Shown: positions 1 through 12,376, counted from the first letter of the stretch. The stretch: DNA of 64,000 bases from Mixophyes australis (GCA_036250195.1 JAVHZZ010000003.1:57990289-58054288); one strand, 5' to 3'. Translations and numbers: made by a program. The notes: a model not told the origin generated them from the sequence alone.

Positions 1-893
1 ATACAAATAACCTAAATAAAATTCTATTTAAACACCAATGAAAAAAAAGATGGTCATTATAAAGCGATAAAATGGAGTTCGTGGAAAAGTATATTGATTT
101 TAATGGTGCTAAATATGTTTTCTGATTTATTACATGCAATTCCTGAAAACAATGCTACACAGTCCAAGGTTTGTAAATCTTAATCATTAAATTGTTTTTG
201 TGTGGTTTAAACTGTGTGAGCCTTTCATAAATCTGGCTAAATTCAATAAAAAATGCATTAGATGAAATTTAAGTGCTTGAAGTGCACAATTTATATCTGG
301 ACTAATGCGATGTGGATATATCACAATTTGATTTGTGAAGATCCAGCAAAATTATTTAATCAAAAATAAACCACAAGAATTTTTCAAGGCTTTTATCACT
401 TCTTAAAAGCTTTTTGTCTTCTTGCATCGATAGACTCAGAAGTTATTTAAAGCTCTTTCTCTCACCTAAATATTATTTTAGATGTCTTATATTAAAGCAA
501 CAAATGTACCATGAGCATTAAAAAACTGAAACTTTACTTCACAGTTACTAGTTACCTCTTTAATTTGTCAAATCTGTCTCTAAATTGTCACTTGCCTCAT
601 GGCATTTCTACAAATGAGAGCAATTTCAAATTTAAACACATTTCCCGTTCATGCCGCGACTTTGAATAAATACATTTATATCGCCGTACCTTCTAGATTG
701 TGTGATTGTCACTTCCCTTATCATGTGCGCCTTATGTATTCAGTAGTACTGTATAAATCTAATAAACTTGCAGGTGTTTCCATAGCACAGCTTATACTTA
801 GCACTAGCTGACAGATCTGTGACTATTTTTAAATCACTGATCATATCAGTATTCTCCATATTTCTGGCTACAAAACAAGTTCAGAGATTATTA

Positions 894-896
<3 letters not shown>
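1..896. other. AT-rich non-coding DNA, nothing recognised
   Basis: I see no exon, transposon end or RNA gene here. The stretch lies downstream of the last SNTG2 exon found, so it is probably intron. A short ORF at 599-811 has no recognisable content. Confidence 0.5.

Positions 897-938
<42 letters not shown>
897..938. repeat. (AT)n microsatellite
   Basis: About twenty uninterrupted AT dinucleotides, flanked by slightly degenerate TTAT units. Confidence 0.9.
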
Positions 939-944
<6 letters not shown>

Positions 945-1039
945 TGTGCCCAATCCTTAATTAGTAGTTAAGCACATAAATAGTGGTATAGCAACAGGAT
1001 TAACAGATGTTGCACCAGATCACAAGGCCCCTCTACAAA

Positions 1040-2160
1040 CCTGCTTTGCTAATGTCTAGAATGTAAGCTCTCACCGACACAATTCTCTTTACTAAATGGG
1101 ATGTATTCAATTGACCGGGAGATTTTTTTTGGACCACGTTAAGTAATTTTAACACTGTTTTTTATCATTTTCAAGCGGGTTAACTTTACCTGCGATTCAA
1201 TTCCATTTTTAACACTCTGCTTTTTTTTAACAAACGGTCCTCTCGCGCTCCAATGGAAGGTCTATTGAAAGTTTAGGGTGTGCGAGAGGCAGCCGCGTTA
1301 AAAGCAATTCTATTTTTTTTTAATGCGGCGCGTTAAACTGACCAATTTGCTGTTTTATCTCGCACGTCTTTGGGGTTTGATAAAAATAAAAAAACCTCTG
1401 AAAACTATTTGAAATCATGTAATAATGAGCAAAAAAAGGATAAACTATGATTTTCTTGTTAAAAAAATAATTAAATAAAATATAATAGAAAAAATAAAAA
1501 TAAAAATCACCTATTAAATATATTTATGTATGTTTTTGGTACAAATATGCTATTACTAATGTGTTTTGACATGGTATAGATGATTTTATAGTAAAAAATA
1601 GTTAAATAAAAAAATATGCTAAAGAAAGTACTGTAATGTAGATATTATCAACTAGAATGGTTGTGTAATGCAATAAAATGTATGAAAATTTCTGCAAATT
1701 TTTTTGTGTTATACATGACCGCGTTAAACCTCCCCTTCAATCCCCTAAAAACTTGCAAACACAATGATTACCGCGCGGGGCAGCGTTCCCTATTTTTAAT
1801 TGAATTGCACAAGTTTTCATGCTGCGTTAACTAAACTGTCGCTATAGCAGGTAAAAACCCACGAGGGATCTTTTTTTTTTAAAAAAAAATTCTCGCTGTC
1901 AATTGAATACCCCCCTATGTCTCATGTCTGTCCACCTTGTATGACACTGGAACTCGCACCGGTATTCATACTAGCTATAATTCTTAGCTCATGATTATGC
2001 ATGTAGGAGTTATGATGTTTAACTGTATTCATATATTTGTTATTATGTCTATTATTTTCATGGATGTTATATCTGCAAATGTACTTATTCATATATGTAA
2101 GATGATTGTCCAGCGCTATGGAATCTGTGGCGCCCTATAAATAAACAAGGATGATGATCA
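1040..2160 (+). mobile_element. L2-like LINE 3' end, split by a MITE
   Basis: The left part (1040-1097) carries the CTAGAATGTAAGCTC motif. The right part (1916-2160) continues with TGTCTCATGTCTGTCCA and ends with CAGCGCTATGGAATCTGTGGC, CCTATAAATAAA and a short GATGATGAT tail. The same 3' layout recurs near 7.0-7.3 kb and in the tail of the SINE at 31.2 kb, and matches the usual 3' end of vertebrate L2/CR1 LINEs. The two parts are separated by the MITE at 1098-1915. No coding part is present. Confidence 0.65.
1098..1915. mobile_element. Non-autonomous DNA transposon, GTATTCAATTGAC ends
   Basis: The left end reads GGGATGTATTCAATTGAC and the right end is its near-exact inverse. The interior is AT-rich with poly-T next to the left end and a T-run/A-run palindrome next to the right end; there is no transposase. 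I could not fix a target duplication. The terminal TATTCAATTG core is shared with the palindromic elements at 18857-19091 and 25574-25776, which suggests related families. Confidence 0.7.
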
Positions 2161-2417
2161 TGCTATGGGGACTAAATGCTACTTGTTTTTTACTCTATAT
2201 ACTATACAAGTGCCAGAAAAGCCTATTTATAGGAGACCTGCTAAATTTGAAACACAGTGCGATGGTACCACTGCTCGGCACTGCCACTAATCTTCAGCAT
2301 TTCCAATATTTATTAAACAGGCCGCGCTGGTGCTTTCACATCCCACTGGTACTTCCATGGAGAGGACACATCCAAATGCTAGCCCAACAAACTGCAATAA
2401 AAGCTCCATCTACTTAA

Positions 2418-3290
2418 AGGTAAATCATGAGAGGGATGACTGCTCTCCACTCCCATCTCCATCCCCCTAATACCTCCCAGCCAATCCCAGCATCTGTGAC
2501 CTGTGGATAACCCTGCAGGGAGGGATTCCACACATGGGAAATGTTGTCCCTTTAAGAAGGCCTGCAGGAGAGACTTAACGGTGTGTGATTTTTGCTTCTA
2601 GAAGCTACTGGCGTTGGAGTTTCGGCTGCTGCCCGTGTGCTGTGGATTTTACCTGGGAGTATTGTGGCTATTGGATTACAAGCTTTTCCTGGACTTGCAG
2701 ACTTGTTTGCTCTACCTGGCTTATGCTATTAATCACGGACATCATCATTCTCCTCTAATTTGGACTGGTCAATAAAACCTATTTTCGTTATAAACAATTT
2801 GGGGTTATTGAACACTGGGGTGTTACTGGGTGATGGTTGAAGTTTGGTGAACACTGGGTGTTGTTTAAATTATTGTTTGATATATATAAGCGATTGTTTG
2901 CAGTTAGCTGTAATAAAGATACCATTGTATCCACACCTTTTCTTTGCCCGTGTGATCCTGAACCCCTTGATACCTGGACTTTCTTCTGGGTTCCTACCCT
3001 AACATCCTGGTATCATCACAGTGTTATTGGGACTATTTGCCAGTCATTTACTTTGGGACCTGTAACCCTCTATTTGAGAGACTCTGTTACCCCCTTGGTG
3101 ATTGTATTTTATGCTGGTTTGTTCTGTTGAGGTTGCTGACTGTTAATAAAACCTTCAACAGTTAAATAAAACCTTGTTGGATTTATACCTGGTGTTGACC
3201 CTAGTGCAATAAAGAACCCCATAACCTCACACTTATGTGGATTCAGAGTGTCGGGCGCTGCGGAATCTGGAGAAAGGAGCACAGGTGACT
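2418..3290 (+). other. Unassigned block rich in AATAAA signals
   Basis: Five AATAAA hexamers lie between about 2770 and 3215, each following a moderately GC-rich stretch, with repeated phrases such as GAACACTGGG. It could be a solo LTR or a retroelement 3' end, but I could not find terminal TG/CA boundaries or target duplications. The ORFs here (2151-2417, 2837-3130) show no known domain. Confidence 0.35.
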
Positions 3291-4191
3291 ACTACATAAA
3301 TTATTCCTAAAAGGAGTTGTGGCAATCTTTGCATTGCACAGATGACCAACACATCATAAGGGAGCGTTATAGCATTATCAATACTGATGGGAAGTATGTG
3401 GGGGCAGAGGATCCTGGAGAAGTCATATGCTCTATTGTAATGAATATTGGTTCAACCCACACATTGACATCCACTGTGTGTAGATAATGGATATACATTA
3501 ACATAGAAATCTAGACTACAATGCAATTATCTTCTTGTAGCTATGGCACTTAGAAAATAATTTATTTTCATTTATTTTTTTAAGCAAAATAACTTTTGGT
3601 TGATAATGATCTGTTTTATTAACAGATTGTACAGTCTGTACACATTGCCAAAATGTGATCTCCTGACTGTTTATTTTTAAATATGAAACTTATGATTATA
3701 TCAAATTGTACTTTGAAATTGGAATTTATTGTTAAGGGTAACTCAAATGATTTAATTTGCATAGCAATGATTGAGAGTAAGTTAAGAAGAAAAAATATCA
3801 AGTATTAAATATTTATGATCTTTTTGTATAGGAAATAAATATGCCTTTTTAAAACCTGCAGAATTAATGGAGAAATCTCTTGGAAATAAAGTATGATTAA
3901 TCCTGAATGTCTGCTCGAGACCATGGATCACATTCTATTAAATAAATTGTTATTATTTTCAACATTTGAGATTTTTATGACCTAAACCAAACGTAATTAA
4001 CTTGTGAATTTTGCAAGTTTCTAAAATAGTTGTTAAGACATACCATTAGCATAGACTTTGATCCATTTTATAGTTGCTGTTCGGCATGTAGAGGTGATAC
4101 AAAAGACTTATCGTTGCGTTTTCAAACACCAAGTCAATACACTTCAATACTAAATGAAGTCCTTGAACAGCTGTAAGGCTGAGGCTGAGTC
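3291..4191. other. Non-coding, nothing recognised
   Basis: AT-rich DNA without a visible exon, TIR pair or tandem repeat. Confidence 0.5.
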
Positions 4192-4194
4192 TAA

Positions 4195-4356
4195 GGAATA
4201 GATTTATCGAACCTTCTAAAAGGCAAAATAGAGCTGTTGTTCATAGCAACCAATCAAATTCTAGCTATTCTTTATCTAGTACATTATAGAATCTGATTGG
4301 TTGCTATGGGTAACATCTCCACATTTTCTTTTTAGAATGTTTGATAAGTCTACCCC
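4195..4356. mobile_element. Short CCAAT-carrying MITE, copy 1 (diverged)
   Basis: Palindromic element with the core GCAACCAATCAAATTCTAGC and its inverse AATCTGATTGGTTGC. It is flanked by the 3-bp duplication TAA (4192-4194 and 4357-4359). The ends are AT-diverged versions of GGGGTAGATTTACTAA. The 3-bp duplication and TIR type suggest a Harbinger-like family. Confidence 0.8.
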
Positions 4357-4455
4357 TAAAACTTCACAGTACAGTACAACAAAATATGTATTTAAGGAAT
4401 TTTAACTAAAGGTAAAATAAAAATGTAGGTAATGTGCATGGTGATTAACATATTG

Positions 4456-4625
4456 ACTGGGGCCGGCTGGGCTGGTGTGCAAGGGGGCATTTGCCCCTCA
4501 GGCCGGTCCCATAGTGGGTTACCTTGGGCTGGGTCACTGGGCTAATTATATTTTTTCTTTAAAACTGTTCCTAATTGGCTGCTGATCTGAGTCTCCCCCC
4601 CCCCCCCACCAGCTTGGGGAACTAA
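4456..4625. mobile_element. hAT-like fragment, GACTGG..GGCTGGGCTGG end
   Basis: Shares about 140 bp with 16950-17100, including the phrases TCCCATAGTGGG, GGTCACTGGGC and TGTTCCTAAT. A poly-C run at about 4598-4611 lies near its right part. The opposite end and a target duplication are not evident. Confidence 0.5.
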
Positions 4626-4639
4626 AATGAACCAGCCAA

Positions 4640-5590
4640 TCCATTAATGGGGGTGTGGTCACCACTGGATGTTCTCACTAGTTTGCAGAAACTGATAGGT
4701 ATGAGACATGGAATATATCAGGGTGCTGTAAATATCTGATTGAATAAGTTACATAGTCCCACTTACGCAAAAATTTGACTCATTCAGAGGTTTAGCAGAG
4801 CTTGTTTAGGGTAAGTATATGAGGACAAATGATTGTATAGAAGAATGTTAATGAAGCTAAAGCTAAAATATGTTGTCAGTACAGGGTGAATTATATTTCG
4901 ATTGGTTGTCCCAAAAACTCAGCGTGTGGTTCAGTTCACATATGGAAAAAAGTGTATCCCATTAAGTTCATTGATATCAGTGTGACAAGTTAATTTCTTC
5001 TGTGTTTTACTGTGATTTATTTCACAACCATTTTTGTATTCCATATAGGGGGAAGGGGGAGGGAAGTTGCACAAAATTACAATGACACTTTCTGCATAAT
5101 GTACAAATGTGAAACTAAGTAAATTTATGTATAAAAACAATGACATTTTTATTTCTTTAAAAATAAAATGTTGCCTTAAAATATGTTAGATAGTCTCTTA
5201 TGTAGCTAGTGCAGGCGTATTTTCACATCTTTAGTGACGGTAATCTAATGAGAATTAACCTGCCATCAAAGAAAAAAAAAAAGTTAAGGGGATGATTTAT
5301 TAAAGCCCATCACTTTTGGCAGTATAGTGAATAAGAGTTTGACTCCCTCTTTAACAATCAGGTAGTGAAAAATAAACCCAGTCTTTATTCCACACCTGAT
5401 TGGACAAGAGGAAGGTGAAATTGAAATCTCTCTGCTGGTGAGAGTTATGGGTTTTGGTAAGTGACCCACATATTTAATATTCTGATGTAAGCTGTTCAGT
5501 CCATTCTGGTTTCCATCTGTGCCTACTGTCTCAGTTAGTGACAGGATGGCTTTTCTTCCATTTGATGTTTAGAAAAACAAGTTTTCTATG
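4640..5590. other. Non-coding, nothing recognised
   Basis: No exon or mobile-element boundary seen. A GGGGGAAGGGGGAGGG tract sits near 5048. Confidence 0.45.
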
Positions 5591-5981
5591 CAGATCCGGA
5601 TTAAGGGAATGGAGGCCTCTGGGCTAAGGGGGTCTCCATTCCCCCAGTGAGGCCCTACCTGTGAGCCACCCGTCACCTCTCCCCAAGCGCTTACCTCCTT
5701 CTCCTGTCACTGTAGTCCTTCCGAGGTGCGCTGTAAGCTCCTTACTGAGAAGATCTCGTGAGAGTGATACTCATAGTCCCACTCTCACAATATCTCCTCA
5801 GTAAGGAGATTACTGAGCGCCGACGAAGGATTACAGTGACAGGCTCAGCAGCATTGTCCGGGCTGGGGGTGACCCCGGCCCCGCACCGATCAATAATGCT
5901 GCTGAGCATTTTCAAGGCCCCCCGGGATGCCTGAGGCCCCTGGGCTGTAGTCCAGTTTGACCTCGGGTTAATCCAGCCCTG
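5591..5981. mobile_element. Non-autonomous hAT element (CAG..CCGGATTAA ends)
   Basis: The left end CAGATCCGGATTAAGGGA and right end GGTTAATCCAGCCCTG are inverted copies. The flanking 8-mers TTTCTATG (5583-5590) and TGTCTATG (5982-5989) match at 7 of 8 positions, as expected of an old hAT target duplication. Inside, GTAAGGAGATTACTGAGCGC pairs with an inverted upstream stretch. A related copy lies at 32034-32350. Confidence 0.85.
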
Positions 5982-5989
5982 TGTCTATG

Positions 5990-6596
5990 ACAGCCCCATC
6001 TTTCAATCATGTGGCTATCGACCAGTTAATAAAGACTACTAAACAATATTGTGTTTCAGAGATAACACAATTCTGCAATACCTCCTTTCTCTATCTCCTT
6101 GTGTGTAAACATGATATGGTAGCAGCTAAAACAAGATAATACTGGTATTCACTTTATTTTGCAGTGACACTGCAGTACACAGCTTTACTAGCACCTCAGT
6201 TCTAGAACTGGCATTAGTACTACTTCTACTAGTGAAGGTCATGTAAGAAGAAAGTCTCAGATAGGGCCCTCTAAAAATGCTTACCAACAATCTTTTAAAT
6301 ATTAAGGGAAACATGAGCATAATAATAATAATGATTGTGTTCAATTTTGCAACACAAAACAAAATAAAAATAAAATAACATCATATACAGCACACCACCA
6401 ACAGTAGAAATGAAAGGCTCAGACCACAGACACTTTTCATCACTAGTACTGGCCGGCTACTACTCGTATAAGAAAGCCCAGAGCAATTCGGGAGTCCACC
6501 AAGGTCATGAATCTTCCGTAACTTCTCATGCATCACCTTCTGGCTCTAAATATAGCCCTCTCACCTCCAAAACAGGCATAGCAAGAAGTAGGACAC
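5990..6596. other. Non-coding, nothing recognised
   Basis: No exon or repeat boundary identified. ORFs at 6126-6362 and 6410-6628 have no recognisable content, and the second runs into the adjoining MITE. Confidence 0.45.
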
Positions 6597-6599
6597 TTA

Positions 6600-6774
6600 G
6601 GGGTAGATTTACTAAGCTGCGGGTTTGAAAAAGTGGGGATGTTGCCTATAGCAACCAATCAGATTCTAGCTGTCATTTTGAAGAAGGTACTAAATAAAAG
6701 AAAGCTAGATTCTGATTGGTTGCTATAGGCAACATCCCCACTTTTTCAAACCCGCAGCTTAGTAAATCTAGCCC
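6600..6774. mobile_element. Short CCAAT-carrying MITE, copy 2
   Basis: Almost perfect 175-bp palindrome with ends GGGGTAGATTTACTAAGC and its inverse. Each arm contains GCAACCAATCAGATTCTAGC. It is flanked by the perfect 3-bp duplication TTA (6597-6599 and 6775-6777), the TWA target typical of PIF/Harbinger. There is no coding capacity. Confidence 0.92.
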
Positions 6775-7019
6775 TTAGTCTGACACTATTATATTGTGTG
6801 ATCCTGATATTGATCTTGATGATAACAGTGCTGGCACTGATGACCATAACAATAATGGGAAATTTAACAAATATATTTACTCTGAACCTATATTCTAATC
6901 CATAGTCTGAAGTCCATAATCTTTTGTTTTTTGGGGGCCCAAACAAGTGAAACACATCAGATCCAAATGTGACATTCCCTGTTGCTGAACTTGCTGAAGT
7001 GTCTGGTCTACACCATACA

Positions 7020-7311
7020 TCTCCTGTTTAACGCTCTCCCGTCTCTCTTCTGGCTCCCCTTGTGCCTGTTCTGTCTAACCTCCCTTAGGATGTAAGCTCA
7101 CATGAGCAGGGCCGTCTTCCCTCCTGTCTCCTCACCTGTTCTTCTACTCCATGCTTATTGTATTAGCCTGTGTGGAGCTTCTGAAGTATTGGTATTTTTG
7201 TTTATTGTTTTGTACTGTTTCACCCTGTATAGTCCACTGTTTGTACTGTGTACGGCGCTACGGATACCTTGTGGCGCCTAACAAATAAAAGATAATAATA
7301 ATAATAATCTT
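7020..7311 (+). mobile_element. L2-like LINE 3' end with (AAT)n tail
   Basis: Contains TTAGGATGTAAGCTCACATGAGCAGGGCC, read here as two overlapping motifs, then GTACGGCGCTACGGATACC, TTGTGGCGCC, AACAAATAAAAG and an (ATA)n tail. The same order occurs at the 3' end of the L2 fragment on the minus strand at 40.44-39.66 kb, which still encodes recognisable RT sequence. This supports an L2-type LINE truncated at its 5' end. Confidence 0.75.
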
Positions 7312-8147
7312 CAACACAAAGGTGGGAGGGCCCAAGGACAATGCCACCTCCTTGCACTATTAATAAATGCTGGGCATTGCTCATCTGCATCCTTTATTTA
7401 ACTGCCACTCAACTATCTACCCCCCCCCCCTCTGCTAGATAGTAGGGTGGCAGGTGGCACTTAAATAAAATACACAGGTGGCCAAAGCATCTTTTACATC
7501 TATTTCATTTACTTCCAATGCCATCATCTTGTGAAATTCTGGTATTTGCCACATGCATCTTTTAATAAACTTCCTTTACTTCATTTAGTTATTCATTGTT
7601 AGTAGTTAAGGTGGATAAGAAGTCAAGGAAAGTAACCATTCAAAGTCAATGCTTTGCAGTGGGCAAAAAATTAGGACCTCCCATCAAATCTATAAAACAT
7701 TTAGCCCTATGAAAATGTTATGTAAAAACTAAGCTCTTTATGGATATAATAAAGGAAATGAACAGTAGAGCTCACTAGGGTAGTAAATGAAATAACTGAA
7801 ACAAATTAAGAAAGTAAGATTAAGATATAGGAAGCTTAATCAAATTAAATAACTAACGAGGAGAGAACAAAGGAAACAGAATCAAAGCAGCGAGCGATGG
7901 AAGAGAAAAGATACAATTTATATAGAGAATTATCGACTAGTAAAGACAAAAGTAAACTAATTTGGAAAATGTGCTAGATAAAAAAATCCATTAAGATGAA
8001 ATAGGAGTAAGCATGAGATATTTATAGAACATGAAGAAAATGTTTAATGGGTCAGTCCCCTTTAGGATGAAAGTTAATATATTAAATAAGACACAAGTGG
8101 TGCTAGTATACGCATAAACTCCTGTAAGTAATATCTTTATAAATGGT
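7312..8147. other. Non-coding, nothing recognised
   Basis: AT-rich; a short poly-C run near 7420. No exon or element ends seen. Confidence 0.45.
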
Positions 8148-8457
8148 GAGTTCTGATGTCATTGTTTATAACCTGGGAGTTCTGATGTCATTGCTTATAA
8201 CCTGGGAGTTCTGATGTCATTGTTTATAACCTGGGAGTTCTGATGTCATTGCTTATGACCTGGGAGTTCTGATGTCAATGCTTATAACCTGGGAGTTCTA
8301 ATGTCATTGCTTATATCCTGGGAGTTATGATGTCATTGCTTATGACCTGGGAGTTCTGATGTCATTGTTTATAACCTGAGAGTTCTGATGTCATTGTTTA
8401 TAACCTGAGAGTTCTGATGTCATTGTTTATAATCTGTGAGTTCTGATGTTATTGCTT
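8148..8457. repeat. 29-bp minisatellite, about 10.5 copies
   Basis: Tandem copies of GAGTTCTGATGTCATTGCTT plus ATAACCTGG, with scattered point changes (GTTT/GCTT, ATAACC/ATGACC). There are no spacers between units, so this is an ordinary intronic minisatellite about 440 bp downstream of the SNTG2 microexon's donor side. Confidence 0.93.
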
Positions 8458-8898
8458 CAATGTTCATTAGGAAACTGTGTGAATTATAAGGAATAACTGT
8501 GTCACTAGGGTCCTATCACCGGTATAACAATATAACCTTGGGTTTTCATAATCTATGTGAAACCACTACACCTACAGCATTGTTCCTTTATATGGTTACT
8601 AAACTCTTAGGTGACTTCTAATACCCTTATAATTTACAGTAGTTATACTATCACATATATATTTTATTATCAGCCCTGTTAATATGAAAAGCTGCAGGTT
8701 TTATTCTATCTTGGGATCAAAGTATTTCACCATCAGTGATAAGAATATGAACCAAAAAGAAGAAATAACTTTTCAGCTGTTGTTATTGCCTGTGTTGGTT
8801 TTACTTTTAATTAAACTTGAATTGAAACGTATTTGTTATATAATACAATAGTTTTATTTATAAAATAAATGAGTTAAAAAATAAATGATTTCCCATAC

Positions 8899-8937
8899 CT
8901 GATCAGACGGTGAATAGCATTTGTTTACCATTTTCAT
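8899..8937 (-). CDS. SNTG2: Gamma-syntrophin exon, 39 nt (PH1-to-PH2 connector)
   Basis: A 13-codon exon on the minus strand encoding MKMVNKCYSPSDQ. It is preceded by TTTTTGTTAACAG (acceptor) and followed by GTATGG (donor). It starts and ends in phase 0 and follows directly, in frame, from the exon at 13045-12916. In gamma-syntrophins this segment links the first, split PH domain to the second PH domain; the family sequence I recall is very close here. Because it is so short it is easily missed by gene finders. The next exon, which should open with a methionine-glycine-tryptophan stretch, was not found between here and position 1. Confidence 0.88.
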
Positions 8938-9801
8938 CTGTTAACAAAAATACATATTGTGTTACACCATGAAAAAATACATTCATGAACAACAATATTT
9001 AAAGTTTATACAGATAAAATAGATTCATAATATTTGCAAAGCCCCTATCCAGAATGTTTAAACGGGTGCTGCATCCGGACAAATCAAAAACGCAGGAGAA
9101 CGCTAGAATGAAAACGCAATTGTTAAATAAAGCATTCACAAGTCTAAACATTAAAGTAATCTGAGGGTGGAGAAATATTCAGTAAAGTTTTACTGTCTTT
9201 GCTGATCAGACAAAAATGATGTGCGAGATCTTGTGACCTTGGAAAAAGACAAAGTGCCCACTTTGAGTTTAGACAGCACAAGTAAAACTGCAAAGTTTAT
9301 GGCAAAGACTTTTTTCTGAAACGCTGTCAATCCATGTACAAAGCAATATAATATACCACAGTCTTGACACCTTTACATTGATATTTTTCAGATCTAACTG
9401 CTTTGATGTAGGCTCTTAAACCAGAACCTTCCCTGTACCCAGAGATGCATTTCTTTAAGTGTCGTGACCTTTAAATAAAATCTAGAGAAGAGAGCAATAA
9501 ATTATTAACTCTTACTGAAAGTGTTGATACCACAAAAGAGCTAAGAAATATATAAGCGTTTTTGCTACATGTACAGATGAGTGAATTGCGGATCGGTTTA
9601 GGGAACATAACATAACATTTTTGCCTAAACATTGAAACCTCAAAAACAGATATTCATCATTGAAGTGTAACTGACATAACTAAACAATGAACCAATAAGT
9701 TTCAGGTTGGAAAATCTAACAGATGATATAATTTTGGCTGACTTTGGCACAAATATGTGTGATGCTATTTCCATACGATAAGCATCCTCTTGTACATATT
9801 C
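8938..9801. other. SNTG2 intron, nothing recognised
   Basis: Upstream part of the intron between the 130-nt and 39-nt exons. AT-rich, no element ends seen. Confidence 0.55.
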
Positions 9802-9804
9802 TAC

Positions 9805-10123
9805 GGGCCTAAGTCATTAAGGAGAACAAAGCATAAAAATGGAGTAACTTTGCACCTGGGCAAAACCATGTTGCATTGGAGGGGGAGGTAAATTTAAAAT
9901 GTGGGGACAGATTTAGAGTTGGGCTAGGGCATGTCCTAGATCAACTTTAAATTGCAGTGTAAGAATAAAGATATTAAGTATTTGTGTGTTAAATGAAAAA
10001 GCAGCCAGAATTTTCCTTATGTGAAAAATAATGAACTAATTTGCACCCCTTACATTGTAACATGGTTTGTCCAGGAGTAAGCTTACTCTTTTATTTGATT
10101 TATCTCCTTAATGACTCAAGCCC
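9805..10123. mobile_element. ~300 bp MITE family B, copy 1
   Basis: Ends GGGCCTAAGTCATTAAGGAG and the inverse CTCCTTAATGACTCAAGCCC. The flanking 3-bp duplication TAC is perfect (9802-9804 and 10124-10126). The interior phrase CATGTTGCATTGGAGGGGGA is shared with 12377-12678 and 29209-29510. No coding capacity. The 3-bp duplication suggests a Harbinger-type family distinct from the CCAAT MITEs. Confidence 0.9.
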
Positions 10124-10126
10124 TAC

Positions 10127-11297
10127 ATGTTCACCAAGCCTGTGGCTAGCTCCTTCAAAGAACTATAGATCTTTTCATAGATCACAAATAAGGTGCTGCT
10201 GACCAGGCTATTATGTAAGCATTATAAAGAGCTATAGGCTTCTCTGTGATATTATAAATTACTGAAAACCAGAAGATCATAAGAATGATCTGAGAGCACA
10301 TCTCAGCAGGCATGGCAATAACAACATGGGGAAGTCAAGCTTCTGTTATTGCCACACAATGGTGTTGCTTAAAAAGGACTTTGTCCAATTCCTGACCTCA
10401 CCATTATAAATAGAATAATAATAACATAATTAACAATCAGCTAGTCAGCCATAGTTGACAAACACTCTACAAGACTACAGTCATTACACATATTAGTGGT
10501 AAAGGTTATGTTGGGACTTCTGGTGTTCTTTTGGTCGTTCCACATCATAAGAGATGGTCCAACCAAACTAAACTTCCATTGATACGGCCCAGATCACTAA
10601 ATCCAAACTTTTGGTCAGAACACATTTTTTGGTTGGATCAGCAAGGTGTGTATTTTATAGCTGCTAAGCTTTTAACTAGAATTCAAAGTATGAAAGTTTG
10701 AGTTTGCAGCTGGCTAAAAGATAAAATAATATTTAACATGTTGCCTTTTCTGCCTGTTTGAGCTTATATGGCTTCATTTTATAACATTACTCCGTTCTAG
10801 TTCAAAGTCTGAGTTGGCCGTTTGCATGGAAAAAAAGTTAAAAATTCAATACAGTGTAGAAATTTAAACACAAAAAAAAGCATGAACATGTTCAAACCTT
10901 TTATTCTTGCTCTAACTTAGCTCACTTTGTTTAGTCTATATAAAGTTTGAGAATTTATTGGTATTCTTTTAAACTTAGAACCAGTTCAACAAATAGGTTC
11001 ACCAATCAACTTGCAACATTTAAAAACATTTTTACATACAGTTAAATAGTAATGTTGAAATTGTTGACACAGGTTTATCAAGTTCAACTTGTCAAGAATT
11101 ATAATTTGGCAAGCCATCACTTCCATATCTGTGAGCAGAGAGTGTTTACACATCAGTAAATGAGTTAGAAAAAAACTAAACTTAGCTGTCTGGACTGGCC
11201 AATGTAAATCACCTAGTTCAAGTGCTTTGTTCTCATTGAATTTGTCTATACTCTCTTTTACTGACTTACAATAGCATGTTGGGTACGATATAAATAG
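10127..11297. other. SNTG2 intron, nothing recognised
   Basis: No exon or repeat boundary. A 168-codon minus-strand ORF (10986-11492) overlaps it but shows no domain and runs through a MITE. Confidence 0.5.
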
Positions 11298-11305
11298 CAT
11301 TACTA

Positions 11306-11462
11306 CAGAGGAGGAACTAGCGGGCTGTGGGCCCTGGTGCAGGTAGACGGGAAGGAGGGAACCGGGGCCACCGACCCTCTGCAGCTGCAATGCAATAGGC
11401 CCCATTATCTCCATGGGCCCCAGGGCACGGCACCTGCGGCACCAGTGGTAGTTCCACCACTG
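11306..11462. mobile_element. 157-bp hAT MITE (CAGNGGNGGAACTA ends)
   Basis: Left end CAGAGGAGGAACTAGCGG; right end CCAGTGGTAGTTCCACCACTG. The flanking 8-mers CATTACTA (11298-11305) and CATTACTG (11463-11470) match at 7 of 8 positions. GC-rich interior with GGGCCC palindromes. Confidence 0.87.
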
Positions 11463-11470
11463 CATTACTG

Positions 11471-12373
11471 TATAATGTATTTGGCTCCTCACTGCCCTTA
11501 TGTGAGGATCCGCTGCGAAACCGGCTACAGATGGCAGTGCATCGCCAACACTGACAACTGCAGCATCATTGCCTTACACAGCAAGAGACTACTGGATAAT
11601 GTAACACTCTGGTGTGCTGTCGCTGCACACTTCTGCTAATGGTACACACAGCAACTAGGGAGTTCTTTGTATGGGGTGGCCTAGTGCTTTTCACAAGCTG
11701 AGTAACACCCCCTTTGAAAGCCTACGCCTCTATCGTAGTTGACTATGAAGGGGGCCCGTAGAAATTGCTGTACTGGGGCTAAAAATCCCTCTTGGCAGCC
11801 CTGAGTGGAGATATGATCTCATTCAATGAGTATATCGGAACTGCTGTCCTGTAACTAAGTCCTGAACAGCCACCCAGCCACTCAGCAGGTACAATACAAC
11901 CACTGTGTAGTTTCCATATAGCACCCCTTTATAAACATCCAGTGGCCAATGTGACAGTGCTTTCTCAATTATTCATAAGGATAAATGTCCATAGGTTGCC
12001 TGTTTAATGTATTGCACTTTTATTCATTTGAAGAATTGAAGCAACATTTTATCATCAATTGTATTGTTATTGTAATTGTAACCAGATTTATTCCACATAA
12101 AAAAGATTCACATTTGTGGAATATAGTAGAACCTACCAACATAAATGGATAATTGGTTTAGCAATCATGAACCTATCACTCCCACTTAAATGAAGCTGAA
12201 TGAACAATAGGGAATAATATATACTGTGTAGTCAGTGGGAATTGTACATTTATTTTGTGAGTGTACATTTACCTAATACATAATGTAACTAATCTGTATT
12301 CTTGTTTGTGTACTGGGCCACAACAAGGTGACCAGTCTCTCGGGCTCGTTGATGAAAGTGTAACTTAAAAGAT
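11471..12373. other. SNTG2 intron, nothing recognised
   Basis: No exon, TIR pair or tandem repeat seen. Confidence 0.5.
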
Positions 12374-12376
12374 ATA

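Noticed and set aside
8148..8457. Regular direct repeats as a CRISPR-like array (also 16383-16789, 32793-33345, 54520-56292)
   Set aside because: Units abut with no unique spacers, no cas genes exist nearby, and the DNA is vertebrate. These are minisatellites.
10986..11492. 168-codon minus-strand ORF
   Set aside because: Crosses a hAT MITE boundary, shows no domain and has no splice or promoter support.
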